DNA of 64,000 bases from Wenyingzhuangia marina (GTDB lineage Bacteria > Bacteroidota > Bacteroidia > Flavobacteriales > Flavobacteriaceae), in assembly GCF_900130035.1 (NCBI RefSeq), contig NZ_FQXQ01000001.1, positions 434,001-498,000 of the forward strand. Reading direction: 5' to 3'. Under the pieces are notes generated by a model that made no database searches, was not told the origin of the DNA, and was given only the letters and a program-made list of their open reading frames with translations. The stretch's first letter is position 1. Each line of letters opens with the position of its first letter. The translations under genes and the position numbers were made by a program. Of the stretch, positions 16,442-25,774 are shown one piece after another.

Positions 16442-16639
16442 TTATTTCCCTAAGATTAATGCACCAAAAGCCAAACCTTCTAATAAGGCTCCGATGATAA
16501 TCATTGCTGTTTGAATTTTGTTAGCAGCTTCTGGTTGTCTAGCGATTGCGTCCATTGCTGAACCACCAATTTTACCTAAACCTAAACCTGCACCGATAAC
16601 GATTAAACCTGCTCCTACTAATCCTGGAATTGTTGTCAT
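16442..16639 (-). CDS. atpE: ATP synthase Fo subunit c
   Basis: The 65-residue rotor-ring subunit has two membrane helices joined by the conserved polar loop ARQPEA. The ion-binding carboxylate is E54 in GALLEGLAFGAL. The residues that mark sodium-type rings are absent: the helix-1 Gln position is L21 and the residue after the Glu is Gly rather than Ser or Thr. A proton-driven ring is therefore inferred. It lies between atpB and atpF, and a stable hairpin follows its stop codon. Confidence 0.97.
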   Translation of the reverse strand: MTTIPGLVGAGLIVIGAGLGLGKIGGSAMDAIARQPEAANKIQTAMIIIGALLEGLAFGALILGK

Positions 16640-16674
16640 AATAATGATCTATAAATAATTAAACAAAAAAATTC

Positions 16675-17847
16675 TTAATGATGGTCGTGTTCTTCAACAG
16701 CCATACCAATAAACAATGATGATAACATTGTAAAAATGTATGCTTGTAAAAACGCAACTAATAATTCAATAACGTTGATAAACAAAGTTAAAAACAACGA
16801 TACTCCTATACTTCCTCCTGTTCCTAACGTTTCTTTACCAATGTAAATAACTGCTAAGATTCCCATTACAACTGTGTGACCAGCAGTAATGTTAGCAAAT
16901 AAACGAATTAATAATGAGAAAGGCTTGGTAAACATTCCTAATACCTCTATTGGAGCTAATACAATTTTCATTGGTACTGGTACTCCTGGCATCCAAAAAA
17001 TATGTTTCCAATAATCTTTATTACCGCTAAACTGCACAATAATAAATGTAAACAATGCCAAACAAATAGTAACGGCAATGTTACCTGTTACGTTAATTCC
17101 TAATGGAGTTAACCCTAATAAGTTGGTAATCCATATAAAGAAGAATACCGTTAAAAGGAATCCCATAAATTTACGGTATTTCTTTTCTCCAATATTTGGT
17201 CTTGCAATTTCGTCTCTTACAAAAATTACCAAAGGCTCTAATACTCTTGCAAATCCTGTAGGAATTGGTCCATTTTTGTACCCTTTAGCCAAAGATCTAA
17301 ACAATAAAAGCATGATAATTGAAATTACTAAAATTGAAAACACATTTTTAGTAATAGACAAATCTAAAGGCTTTGCATTGGTTGGATGATGATGTTCATC
17401 ATACTGAATAGTTCCTTCAGCATCTGTTTTGTATATCTTTCCGTGATACAATCTATAATGTGTATCTCCTTTTTTAACTACTTTATCTCCATGATGAAAT
17501 TCTGAAGACATAAAAACTTTTAAACCATTATCTACTAAAATAATTGGCAATGGAAAACCATAATGATGTCCTGCTGCTTCGTCAGAAAAGAATATAAAAT
17601 CGTGTGTATCACCCAAGTGATGTTGAATATATTCTGCTACTTCTTCTTTAGAATTTACACCATCATTATAACCTTCTTCTTCAGAATGAGGAAGAGCTTC
17701 ATGATCATGTTCATTATTCTCGTGATGTGTTGCTTCTTCGTGATGAGCATCTGATTGATGCTGGTCATCGTTTGCATTCATTGTAAACGACGGTACTAAT
17801 GTTAGCATTAACACCACCAAAACTTTTAGGTTCAATTTTCCTATCAT
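16675..17847 (-). CDS. atpB: ATP synthase Fo subunit a with His-rich N-terminal extension
   Basis: The C-terminal 240 or so residues are a normal a subunit: several membrane helices, the essential Arg in FSLLIRLFANITAGH, and the IELLVAFLQAYIFTML helix. In front lies a signal-peptide-like segment (KVLVVLMLTLVPSFTMNA) and about 130 further residues with some 20 histidines (AHHEEATHHE, EHDHE, DEHHHP). The enterobacterial protein is about 270 residues; this one is 390. Similar extensions are known in Bacteroidota; their role is unclear, perhaps periplasmic. I choose the ATG at 17847 because it leaves a proper signal peptide; 17922 is the alternative. Confidence 0.95.
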   Translation of the reverse strand: MIGKLNLKVLVVLMLTLVPSFTMNANDDQHQSDAHHEEATHHENNEHDHEALPHSEEEGYNDGVNSKEEVAEYIQHHLGDTHDFIFFSDEAAGHHYGFPLPIILVDNGLKVFMSSEFHHGDKVVKKGDTHYRLYHGKIYKTDAEGTIQYDEHHHPTNAKPLDLSITKNVFSILVISIIMLLLFRSLAKGYKNGPIPTGFARVLEPLVIFVRDEIARPNIGEKKYRKFMGFLLTVFFFIWITNLLGLTPLGINVTGNIAVTICLALFTFIIVQFSGNKDYWKHIFWMPGVPVPMKIVLAPIEVLGMFTKPFSLLIRLFANITAGHTVVMGILAVIYIGKETLGTGGSIGVSLFLTLFINVIELLVAFLQAYIFTMLSSLFIGMAVEEHDHH

Positions 17848-17952
17848 TCTCTCGTGAATATTGATTGTTTTCAAAATTTGTGCAAATGTAAACAATAATT
17901 TAAAAAAACTGTTAGTTTTCAACAGTGAATTGTTGAAAATTCAAAAACTTTA

Positions 17953-18363
17953 TTATTTCTTTAATTCCTTAGCTAAATCACTAATTTTTAACAACTTTAC
18001 TATAAAAATCTGTTCCATCACCAAATTCAACCCAAATGGAATAAACAAGGCTAAGGCATCAACCTTAGTTACACTCCCCATATCATTGGTAGGATTTATC
18101 AAAATAAATAGCAAAATCATTTTAACAACACTTAATCCTAAAAAAACAAAACCTATTTGTTCCTCGTATTTTTTCTTTAAAATTAAAATAGCAACACACA
18201 AGCTTAAAGATGCGATTGCATTTACCAAATAAGAAAATTTTATATTTACTACTGGTGTTGACTCTACTTGAATTGCAGGATTTATAAAATATTGATGTAA
18301 TATAAATGCTAAAATATTTAACACTACTAAAACTGTAATGTTTTTGATATTATTTTTAACCAT
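17953..18363 (-). CDS. Membrane protein of the atp operon (DUF6168-like)
   Basis: The 136-residue protein has four hydrophobic helices (around 8-25, 42-62, 72-90 and 105-125) with short loops. It lies 5 bp after atpZ and about 105 bp before atpB, exactly where AtpI stands in other bacteria. It resembles flavobacterial proteins of the DUF6168 group. A role in assembly of Fo, like AtpI, is an inference from position and topology; no sequence motif proves it. Confidence 0.75.
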   Translation of the reverse strand: MVKNNIKNITVLVVLNILAFILHQYFINPAIQVESTPVVNIKFSYLVNAIASLSLCVAILILKKKYEEQIGFVFLGLSVVKMILLFILINPTNDMGSVTKVDALALFIPFGLNLVMEQIFIVKLLKISDLAKELKK

Positions 18364-18368
18364 TAAAT

Positions 18369-18596
18369 CTATTCGTTATTAAGTTTGTTTAACTGCCTCA
18401 TAAGCACTAACACAAAAACAATTAGTGCAACTACTATAAACAATAATGTAAACCAAGGCTTTTCTAAAGAAAACTTTGTATCTAAATGATCTCCAATTAA
18501 TGAAGCCAAATACATCATGACTCCCAATTGAACTCCAATTCCAGAAAATCTAAGAAATTTCTGAAATGTTTTGTTTTGTTTCTTTTGTGGTTTCAA
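18369..18596 (-). CDS. atpZ: AtpZ/AtpI-family protein
   Basis: The 75-residue protein has two membrane helices with the pattern of the AtpZ family: a basic N-terminus, FSGIGVQLGVMMYLASLIGDHLD, a KPWFTL turn and a second helix LFIVVALIVFVLVLMRQL. Such proteins help ATP synthase assembly or magnesium/calcium supply. Its start overlaps the end of the bactofilin gene by 47 bp in another frame, which suggests translational coupling. The gene heads the strictly ATP-synthase part of the operon. Confidence 0.85.
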   Translation of the reverse strand: MKPQKKQNKTFQKFLRFSGIGVQLGVMMYLASLIGDHLDTKFSLEKPWFTLLFIVVALIVFVLVLMRQLNKLNNE

Positions 18597-18987
18597 CTGC
18601 TTTTATATTTAATTCTTTAATAGAGCTTAGCATTTTACAATTTGCATTAAAAATTGCTCCTGGCTCAACAGTTAAACTTTCCATATAAACTTCTCCCGAA
18701 ACCTTAGCACTTGGCTTTAAACACAATGAGTTTTTCACTTCTAAATGTCCATCAAAAAAACCCTCTATATCGGCATTTACACATTTAACTTTTCCAAAAA
18801 CCCTACCCTCAGGCCCAATAATTACTTTACCTGTTGTTGCTAAATGTCCTTCAACAGTTCCGTCAATCCTAAAATCTCCTTGTGAAATAATATCTCCTTT
18901 AAAAGTCGATTTTTTAGAAATTCTATTTCTCTCCATAGCCAAATCATCTTGTTGTCCTGATGTTTTCTTTTTATCTGAATTAAACAT
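18550..18987 (-). CDS. Bactofilin (polymer-forming cytoskeletal protein)
   Basis: The 145-residue protein has a polar N-terminal tail and a repetitive beta-helix core of the bactofilin type (TFKGDIISQGDFRIDGTVEGHLATTGKVIIGPEGRVFGKV and so on, one turn about every 17-18 residues). Bactofilins polymerise into filaments that organise the cell envelope. The gene overlaps atpZ and a full TAACTTTG minus-7 box sits just upstream at the end of porW, so bactofilin is probably the first gene of the ATP synthase transcript. Confidence 0.93.
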   Translation of the reverse strand: MFNSDKKKTSGQQDDLAMERNRISKKSTFKGDIISQGDFRIDGTVEGHLATTGKVIIGPEGRVFGKVKCVNADIEGFFDGHLEVKNSLCLKPSAKVSGEVYMESLTVEPGAIFNANCKMLSSIKELNIKAVETTKETKQNISEIS

Positions 18988-19014
18988 AGACTGTTGTATT
19001 TAATAGTTATTTCT

Positions 19015-19022
19015 CAAAGTTA
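19015..19022 (-). promoter_or_regulatory. Minus-7 box for bactofilin-atp operon
   Basis: TAACTTTG on the minus strand is a full match to TAnnTTTG and lies 28 bp before the bactofilin ATG. It overlaps the stop codon of the upstream porW gene. No clear minus-33 TTG is seen, so support is partial. Confidence 0.5.
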
Positions 19023-21170
19023 CTTATTATTTAAGAACTCTTGTGCTTTTTTTGCTTCATCAGTATTGGGATACCTTAATTTTATTTCTTCCAATAACTT
19101 CCTAAAGGCTAATTTTCCTTCTATTTTAGCTACAATATATGCGTGTAATAATGCATATTTTGGAGCCAAATCTGTTTCAGCATACTTAATTTTAGCATCA
19201 TTAACTTCTTCCAAAGCCGCATCAAATGAATTTAATAGATACAACTCATATATCGTTTCATAACATTTTATGTATTCATTCTCTTCTTCATCAACAGTTA
19301 CTTCCTCTACATTATTTACCAATTTTGTAAATGATGATTTAGGAAACTCTTCTTGCAATTTTTGTTTGTAATTGTTTGAGTTTTGTTCGTCTCCAGTTTC
19401 CTTATAAATTTTATACAATCTATAATAAGCTCCCATTTTTAAATCGTCAGAAGGATTAAAAACTAAAAGTTGTTCTAATTTCTCAACCGCTAATTTTTTT
19501 TCTTTTAACTGATTATAATAAGCATTTCCTAACTCGTAATAATTTAAATTTCTGCTTTTGGCAATACTGTCTAAAAACTTAGGATCTCTATTTATTTGCG
19601 ATGTATAATACGCAACATCATATTTGGTATTATTATTTGTCTGTACGCTATCTTTTATTTTTTCCTCTGTTTTTACACTTCCTACAGAGGTTAATAATGA
19701 AGAGACAAACCAATTCCCGTCTTTTCTTGGAGACTTCCACATTTTTTGAAATTCTGCCCTTCCTTCAGTTCTTAGTTTGCTATTATAAAAATACCAACTA
19801 TTTGCTCCTTCTAAATTTGTAGCTCTATTCTGAGCTGCCAATGCTTTTAACTCTTTAATTCTTTCATTCTTTTCAGCTTGTTTTATTCCATCAATATGGT
19901 CTTGAAAAAAAGCATTTAAATCACCTTCACTAAGGCTTGCAACTTTTAACAAACTATCATTTTTATTTGCAGCATCAATAGTCGTTACTATTTTTTCTAG
20001 ACTGTTAGATTTTCTTTTGATACGAATGACTCTAAGTGATTTTTCATTTTTAGAAACATCAATTAAACTATCATAATAAGATTTTGCTGATTTGTATTTT
20101 TTTTCATCGTAAGAAAGATCTCCCAACTGCTCATATGCAATCATTTTTTGATGAATATCTTGTTCTGATTTTTGAATGGATTGAACATAATAACTTTTAG
20201 CAAGCTGAATAGAATCAGCTTTTTCATAAATCAACCCTTTTTGAAAAAGCAATTTATTTATATAAGGTCTATTTTTTCTCACAAAAATTAAATGATCAAC
20301 CTCTTCTAAAAATTCCTCAGTACTATAATCTTCAATATGGTTATTAATTTTTTCTAATTTGGATTGTAATTTATATTTATACAATCCTTTTTTGGTATTA
20401 ATAACCCTATCAAAAGCTTCATCAGAAGACTCAATATCTCCTTGTTTTCGATACAATTGACCTAGAACAAAAGCAGCTCTTGAAGCCATTACGCCTTTAT
20501 CAACAACTTCTAAGGAAGCCTCTAAATGTGCTATTCTTTGCTCTATACTATCTGGAGTTTGCTCATAAGCCATAACCACACCTAACTCGGCCTGTTGTCT
20601 TACTTTATCTGTTAATCGTGACGATGCTAAAAGTCTTAATAAAGCTTTTTTTCCAAAATTTACATTTCCTGTATGAATATTACTTTTAGCTCTCCAAACC
20701 ACTGTTTCATATATCAAACTAGCACTTGGATAATTCTTAATAATATACTCAAAAGATTCTAAAGCAGGTGTAAATCTTTTGGTATAATACCTAGATTTAC
20801 CTAACAGTAAATACGCTTCGTCAATTAGTGTGTTTTTTTCTTCTCCATCAATCAACATGGAGTGTTTTTGAATGGATTTTACTGCTTTTTCTTCAGCTTC
20901 TTCAAAATCAGATTGTCCAATAGGTTTTACATCATCATCTACACTTTCTTCTGCATAAAAACTAAAAGGCTCAATAGGTAAAACATTTGTAAAATCATCA
21001 CTATAAGTGCTTTCTACTTTTTCTAATCCCTTCTCAAAAGCATTTTTACCATTATACAAAACATTGTATTTGGTAACCATTGCATGGAAACTTCTATTTA
21101 AAAGCTTATCCTTACGTGTACTACACGAAATTAAAAATAGTGTTGATATGAGTAAAATAAAGTGTTTCAC
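19020..21170 (-). CDS. porW: Type IX secretion/gliding lipoprotein PorW (SprE)
   Basis: The protein starts with a lipoprotein signal (HFILLISTLFLISC) followed by CSTRKDKLLNRSFHAMVTKYNVLYNGKNAFEKGLE, which is the hallmark N-terminus of PorW/SprE. The rest is a long array of TPR repeats. Established knowledge: SprE/PorW is needed for type IX secretion and gliding in Flavobacterium and links the secretion motor to other components. Only GTG start codons are available; I prefer the one at 21170, which gives a standard lipoprotein signal of normal length, over 21206. It lies directly upstream of the bactofilin-atp operon. Confidence 0.88.
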   Translation of the reverse strand: MKHFILLISTLFLISCSTRKDKLLNRSFHAMVTKYNVLYNGKNAFEKGLEKVESTYSDDFTNVLPIEPFSFYAEESVDDDVKPIGQSDFEEAEEKAVKSIQKHSMLIDGEEKNTLIDEAYLLLGKSRYYTKRFTPALESFEYIIKNYPSASLIYETVVWRAKSNIHTGNVNFGKKALLRLLASSRLTDKVRQQAELGVVMAYEQTPDSIEQRIAHLEASLEVVDKGVMASRAAFVLGQLYRKQGDIESSDEAFDRVINTKKGLYKYKLQSKLEKINNHIEDYSTEEFLEEVDHLIFVRKNRPYINKLLFQKGLIYEKADSIQLAKSYYVQSIQKSEQDIHQKMIAYEQLGDLSYDEKKYKSAKSYYDSLIDVSKNEKSLRVIRIKRKSNSLEKIVTTIDAANKNDSLLKVASLSEGDLNAFFQDHIDGIKQAEKNERIKELKALAAQNRATNLEGANSWYFYNSKLRTEGRAEFQKMWKSPRKDGNWFVSSLLTSVGSVKTEEKIKDSVQTNNNTKYDVAYYTSQINRDPKFLDSIAKSRNLNYYELGNAYYNQLKEKKLAVEKLEQLLVFNPSDDLKMGAYYRLYKIYKETGDEQNSNNYKQKLQEEFPKSSFTKLVNNVEEVTVDEEENEYIKCYETIYELYLLNSFDAALEEVNDAKIKYAETDLAPKYALLHAYIVAKIEGKLAFRKLLEEIKLRYPNTDEAKKAQEFLNNK

Positions 21171-21239
21171 AAAAAAAATCAGATAATTAGTTGCCCGTCT
21201 AAACACAAATATAACGTTCTGTGTTTAATAGCATTGTGC

Positions 21240-22193
21240 TTAAGCTACAAATCTATCTATAATTTTAGAAATAGGCTCTATTTTAGAAGTATACTGAATA
21301 CTAGGACCTGCTACCCAAACATTTTTATAGGTTACTTTTTGTGCTGAATTCACCACATCTTGTGTCCCTTTAATATATCTTAATAGCTTAATCCACTTTT
21401 TTAAGAAAGTATATTTATGTAATTTTTTCTCTAACCACGTTTCATCTAAACCTACTTTTTGCACATAAGGAGTATTAATTACTGTACAGGGAGTTCCAGA
21501 TATTTTTTTAGTCATTACAATATCATCGGCACCGTAATCTACGCAAGCTTGTTTATACTCTTTAGACACTGTTGATTCTTCAGAAGCAATAAAAGGACTG
21601 CCTATTGAAGCTCCTGCTGCTCCGTAGGACAACACCAAATCTAAATCTTCTTTGGTTCCAATTCCACCAGCAGAAATCACAGGTAATTTTGTGTTTTCTA
21701 CCAATTCTTTAATCAATACTTCAGGAGGATATGCCCCTCTATGACCACCTGCTTTATTATTCACAGCAATTAATGCATCACAACCCAATTTTTCTGCTTT
21801 TAAGGCGTGATCTAAATTTACCACATCACAAAAAACTTTGATTCCAGCTCTACGAGCTTTTACAATTACTTCCCTAGGACTTCCTAAAGAAGTAATAATA
21901 AAATCTACTCCTTCATCGCAGCAAGTCTTAAGTTGCTCTCTATACTTTAAGTTTGATTGATTGACAATAATATTAATTCCAAAGGCTCCATTTGATGGTT
22001 TTACAGCTTTCATTTCTTTTATTGCCGCCTTTAGTTCTGATGTTTTTCTATAATTTAATGCCGGAATACAACCTGCTCCTCCTCTTTTCATGGCTGCAAT
22101 AACCATTGCTGTATTAGAAACTAAAAACATAGGAGCTACCAAAAATGGTAAATCTATTCCTAGTAACTCTTGTAGTTTTTTAGATTGTGGCAT
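21240..22193 (-). CDS. Nitronate monooxygenase-like flavin oxidoreductase
   Basis: The 317-residue TIM-barrel protein resembles FMN-dependent nitronate monooxygenases and 2-nitropropane dioxygenases. It shows LPFLVAPMFLVSN at the start, the ALIAVNNKAGGHRG motif that contains the catalytic-type His, LPVISAGGIGTKEDLDLVLSYGAAGASIGSPFIASEES for FMN phosphate binding, and a CTVINTPYV stretch. These enzymes oxidise alkyl nitronates, but some members act as enoyl reductases, so the substrate is uncertain. It is cytoplasmic and lies 27 bp from the M1 peptidase gene on the same strand. Confidence 0.85.
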   Translation of the reverse strand: MPQSKKLQELLGIDLPFLVAPMFLVSNTAMVIAAMKRGGAGCIPALNYRKTSELKAAIKEMKAVKPSNGAFGINIIVNQSNLKYREQLKTCCDEGVDFIITSLGSPREVIVKARRAGIKVFCDVVNLDHALKAEKLGCDALIAVNNKAGGHRGAYPPEVLIKELVENTKLPVISAGGIGTKEDLDLVLSYGAAGASIGSPFIASEESTVSKEYKQACVDYGADDIVMTKKISGTPCTVINTPYVQKVGLDETWLEKKLHKYTFLKKWIKLLRYIKGTQDVVNSAQKVTYKNVWVAGPSIQYTSKIEPISKIIDRFVA

Positions 22194-22220
22194 ATGTTTT
22201 TTTATATAAACCTTTAACGG

Positions 22221-24047
22221 TTATTGTTGTTTTACCCAAACATTATTTTTTCTATCAATATCCGCAGTATTATTCTGTACATCAATTTCTACTTTCTTCA
22301 ATCCTTTTGTCACAGGAAATGTATATACAGGATTTGTCCAGCTCCAATCTTTCAACAATGTAGCATTAATTTTTTTCTCTCCTCTCATTCTTGCTAATGG
22401 AATGTAAAATAATTCTTGACTATCATCTTCATAAGTAATGGTTACCTCAACAGGCATTTCCATGGTTCCTTTATTATGTAGATTTACCTGATTTGTAATA
22501 GATGGAAACACCTCATAATCTATGGTTTTAGTGGTTTCTGTCCAATGATTAAAATACCAATCTAATTCTATACCTGATGCTTTCTCTGCAATTCTAATAA
22601 AACCCTCTGGTTTAGGATGTTTAAACACATATTCTTTATAGTAATTTTTTAACGTGTTTTTAAAAGCATCTTCGCCAATAATATATTTTAATTGGTACAA
22701 AAACAATGCCCCTTTATTATAAGTAGACACCCCATATCCATAGCTATAATCAAACTCATCTCCATTAGTGGTTAAAGGTTGTTCTATTCCGTAACCTACC
22801 AAGTTTTTATATGATTGATAAATATTTTCAAATCCATTTTCATCTTCAAAAATCTTGTTTTCTATCATGGTAGAAATATAAGTAGTAAAACCTTCATCTT
22901 GCCATGCGTGCTTGGTTTCGTTACTAGCTAATAAAAACTGGAACCAAGTATGTGCCAATTCGTGAGCAACCACCCCTACCAAACTTCTGTAATCTCTATC
23001 TCCAGTAATTAAAGTACACATAGCATATTCCATTCCACCATCACCTCCTTGAATAACACTGTATTGTTTGTATGGATATTCTCCAACATTCTCTTGATAA
23101 AAAGCAAACAATTGATCCATAATTTCTGGCAATTTTCTCCAAGATTCTTTTCTGTCATCAGCTAAAGAATTTTTATACAAAAAATGAACATTTGGACCAT
23201 TTGCAACTTTGTGTTTTAAATGTTTAAAATCTGGATCTGCAGCCCAAGAAAAATCATGAACATTAGGGGCTTTAAATTGCCATGTTAACTTTCCATCTAC
23301 TACTTTTTGATTTATTTTATCACTAGCATCTTCATATCCATGACCAACTTCATCAATATTTTGAAGATACCCTGTACCTCCAACAGTATAATTTTTATCA
23401 ATGGTAATATTCACTTCATAATCTCCCCAATCTGCAAAAAATTCTGCTCCAATATATGGGTTTGCATGCCATCCTTCATCATCATAAGCAGCCAATTTAG
23501 GATACCACTGAGTCATAGATAAAGCTACTCCTTCTGCATTATCTCTACCAGATCTTCGAACTTGTAACGGAATCTGACCTTCAAATTCCATTTCTAACTC
23601 GGTCTTTTTACCAGGCTTTAAAGGTTTAGCCAACTCAACTTCTAAAATAGTTCCTTCAACAATATATTTTAAAATTTCCCCATCTTGCGTTAAAGACTTT
23701 ACCTTGATATATCCTTGCTCATCTGGTGTTAATAATGAAATTTTACTCTTATTTACAGGAGCCTCTTTTGTTCCTGTATTTACAATCAATCGTCCATTGG
23801 GATCAGGAATATTTTGCACTCTCATATCCATTGCACTTCCAGGCTGAAAAGCATTGTTATATAAATGATAATAAACCTTAGTGAGCGTTTCTGGAGAATT
23901 GTTTCGGTATTCAATTTCCTGTTTCCCTGTGTATTGATGGGTTTTTACATCCATGTCAATATCCATTTTGTAATCTGTTTTTTGTTGCCAATACTGAGCG
24001 TTGGCTGTTAGGGACATTAACCCTAAAAGAATAAAGACCTTTTTCAT
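22221..24047 (-). CDS. M1-family zinc metallopeptidase (exported)
   Basis: The 608-residue protein has a signal peptide (KKVFILLGLMSLTANAQ) and the M1 signature: GGMEY exopeptidase motif, HELAH zinc site (H362, E363, H366) and the third ligand E385 in DEGFTTYI. It should be a periplasmic or surface aminopeptidase. The reading frame extends upstream to 24083, but the ATG at 24047 gives a standard signal peptide and lies just after the S8-gene terminator, so I chose it. A downstream nitronate monooxygenase-like gene follows after 27 bp. Confidence 0.93.
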   Translation of the reverse strand: MKKVFILLGLMSLTANAQYWQQKTDYKMDIDMDVKTHQYTGKQEIEYRNNSPETLTKVYYHLYNNAFQPGSAMDMRVQNIPDPNGRLIVNTGTKEAPVNKSKISLLTPDEQGYIKVKSLTQDGEILKYIVEGTILEVELAKPLKPGKKTELEMEFEGQIPLQVRRSGRDNAEGVALSMTQWYPKLAAYDDEGWHANPYIGAEFFADWGDYEVNITIDKNYTVGGTGYLQNIDEVGHGYEDASDKINQKVVDGKLTWQFKAPNVHDFSWAADPDFKHLKHKVANGPNVHFLYKNSLADDRKESWRKLPEIMDQLFAFYQENVGEYPYKQYSVIQGGDGGMEYAMCTLITGDRDYRSLVGVVAHELAHTWFQFLLASNETKHAWQDEGFTTYISTMIENKIFEDENGFENIYQSYKNLVGYGIEQPLTTNGDEFDYSYGYGVSTYNKGALFLYQLKYIIGEDAFKNTLKNYYKEYVFKHPKPEGFIRIAEKASGIELDWYFNHWTETTKTIDYEVFPSITNQVNLHNKGTMEMPVEVTITYEDDSQELFYIPLARMRGEKKINATLLKDWSWTNPVYTFPVTKGLKKVEIDVQNNTADIDRKNNVWVKQQ

Positions 24048-24053
24048 ATTTCT

Positions 24054-24090
24054 CAAAAAAAAGCCAGTTTGTAATTTATACAAACTGGCT
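24054..24090 (-). terminator. Terminator of the MBL-S8 peptidase unit
   Basis: An 11-bp stem (AGCCAGTTTGT, loop AATTTAT, ACAAACTGGCT) is followed on the minus strand by eight T. It separates the S8 peptidase gene from the M1 peptidase gene. Confidence 0.92.
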
Positions 24091-24109
24091 GTGTTAATTA
24101 TATTTTTAT

Positions 24110-25774
24110 TTATTTTTTCTTGTCTACCATTTCTGCAGCCATCTTAACTGCATTGTATGCATTTACCAATCTACCACTTTTAGACAATTCTGTAAAAGGC
24201 ACTAATTTACCTTCTCCATTAGGTAACAAAACCTCTAAATTTACCAAAGTACCAGAATTCATAATAATATGTTTTACCTGACTTGCTGATAATTCAGGAA
24301 AATAAGAACGAATTAAAGCAGCAACTCCTGCAGTAGCTGGTGACGCCATTGAAGTTCCACTTAAACTTTTATACTTATTATCTGGTACTGTATTGTAAAT
24401 ATCATGTCCAGGAGCAAAAACATCTACATTGCTTTTCCCGTAATTGGTAAAATCTGCTGGTAAATTTTCGTTATAAAAACGAGTAGCCGCCCCAACGGTT
24501 AAGAAATTATCAGAAATTTCTTTATTTTCCTCTGCAATATCTTTTGGATAACTTGCCTTTTCATCTATATTTTCTCCATCATTTCCTGCTGCATTAACAA
24601 TTAATACATCCTTTTTTGCTGCGTATTTAATAGCTTCATACACCCATTCTGCATTAGGAGAATATCCTTTTCCAAAACTAGTATTGATTACTTTTGCCCC
24701 ATTATCTACAGCATATCTAATTCCCAAAGCAACATCTTTGTCATATTCATCTCCATTAGGAACCACACGAACAGCCATTAACAAAGCATTATCAACCACT
24801 CCGTTTACTCCTAAATGATTGTTTCTATCTGCCAAGATAATTCCTGATACATGGGTACCGTGAATTTCATCATCACCTTGGTCTTTTACATTGTTATCTC
24901 CATAAACTTTAGTTTTCATAGAGTAACCATCGTCATTTAATTTAGCTCTTCCGTTAAATTCAAGATTGTAATATGAATTTACTTGAGAAGTATAATAATC
25001 AACTGCTGGCTCTAATTGCTCTAATTGCTCCTCAACAGAACTACCTGACTCTAAAATTTTAATAGCCATTTGTTTCTGAGAATTCACAAAATCAAAAGTA
25101 GAAGTAGCTGCTTTTAAATCTTCCAAAGTATACTCTTCTTTCCCAGTTAAATCTTGCATCGCAGCATCGGTTGCTTTTAACATGTCTTCATATTGCATGT
25201 ATTGTGCTTGACCTTTTTTAACTCGTTCCAAATTGCTCTTAAAATCTTCTTCTAAAGCTTTAAAGTCTTGAAACTTTTTTAAATCTTTTTCCTTTTTAAA
25301 ATCAGCTTCGGTCTTTCCTTCATATAAAGGTTTCTGCATACGATACATTCTGGTTAACTCCAAATTCTCATCATATGTTTGCCCCAAAAAGTTCCATCCA
25401 TGAACATCATCAATAAATCCATTCTTATCATCATCAACTCCATTCCCAGCAATTTCTTTGGGATTGGTCCATACTTTAGACGCTAAATCTTCATGGGTAA
25501 TATCACTTCCAGAATCCGTAACCGCCACAATAACTGGAACACTTTTTCTATTTTTTAAAAATTCGTAAGCCTCCGCTAAACTAATTCCTGGAATAGAATC
25601 TGTTGCCAAATCTGCATGAGACCAGGTTCTCACCTGCTCTTCCGTAAATACTTTTTTACTTGGAATAATTACAGAAGTATCTACTCCTTGCGGAACTGCA
25701 ATTTTTTTAACAGAATTACAACTTACTAAAAAAGTTCCTATTGCTGTTGCTACTATTATTTTTGAAAATTTCAT
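24110..25774 (-). CDS. S8 subtilisin-like lipoprotein peptidase
   Basis: The 554-residue protein has a lipoprotein signal (TAIGTFLVSC, Cys at residue 19) and the catalytic triad of the subtilases: D87 in VTDSGSD, H305 in HGTHVSG and S475 in SGTSMASP, with oxyanion N398 in NAAGND. The Asp-His interval is 218 residues, far longer than in classical subtilisins, because of a charged, partly coiled-coil insertion (about 135-265). It likely cuts proteins at the outer membrane or in the periplasm. Its start overlaps the MBL gene's stop by 4 bp, which suggests coupling. Confidence 0.93.
   Translation of the reverse strand: MKFSKIIVATAIGTFLVSCNSVKKIAVPQGVDTSVIIPSKKVFTEEQVRTWSHADLATDSIPGISLAEAYEFLKNRKSVPVIVAVTDSGSDITHEDLASKVWTNPKEIAGNGVDDDKNGFIDDVHGWNFLGQTYDENLELTRMYRMQKPLYEGKTEADFKKEKDLKKFQDFKALEEDFKSNLERVKKGQAQYMQYEDMLKATDAAMQDLTGKEEYTLEDLKAATSTFDFVNSQKQMAIKILESGSSVEEQLEQLEPAVDYYTSQVNSYYNLEFNGRAKLNDDGYSMKTKVYGDNNVKDQGDDEIHGTHVSGIILADRNNHLGVNGVVDNALLMAVRVVPNGDEYDKDVALGIRYAVDNGAKVINTSFGKGYSPNAEWVYEAIKYAAKKDVLIVNAAGNDGENIDEKASYPKDIAEENKEISDNFLTVGAATRFYNENLPADFTNYGKSNVDVFAPGHDIYNTVPDNKYKSLSGTSMASPATAGVAALIRSYFPELSASQVKHIIMNSGTLVNLEVLLPNGEGKLVPFTELSKSGRLVNAYNAVKMAAEMVDKKK

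Noticed and set aside
18550-18596. Bactofilin-atpZ overlap as a possible frameshift
   Set aside because: Both proteins are complete with the normal family ends, so a real overlap is the simpler reading.
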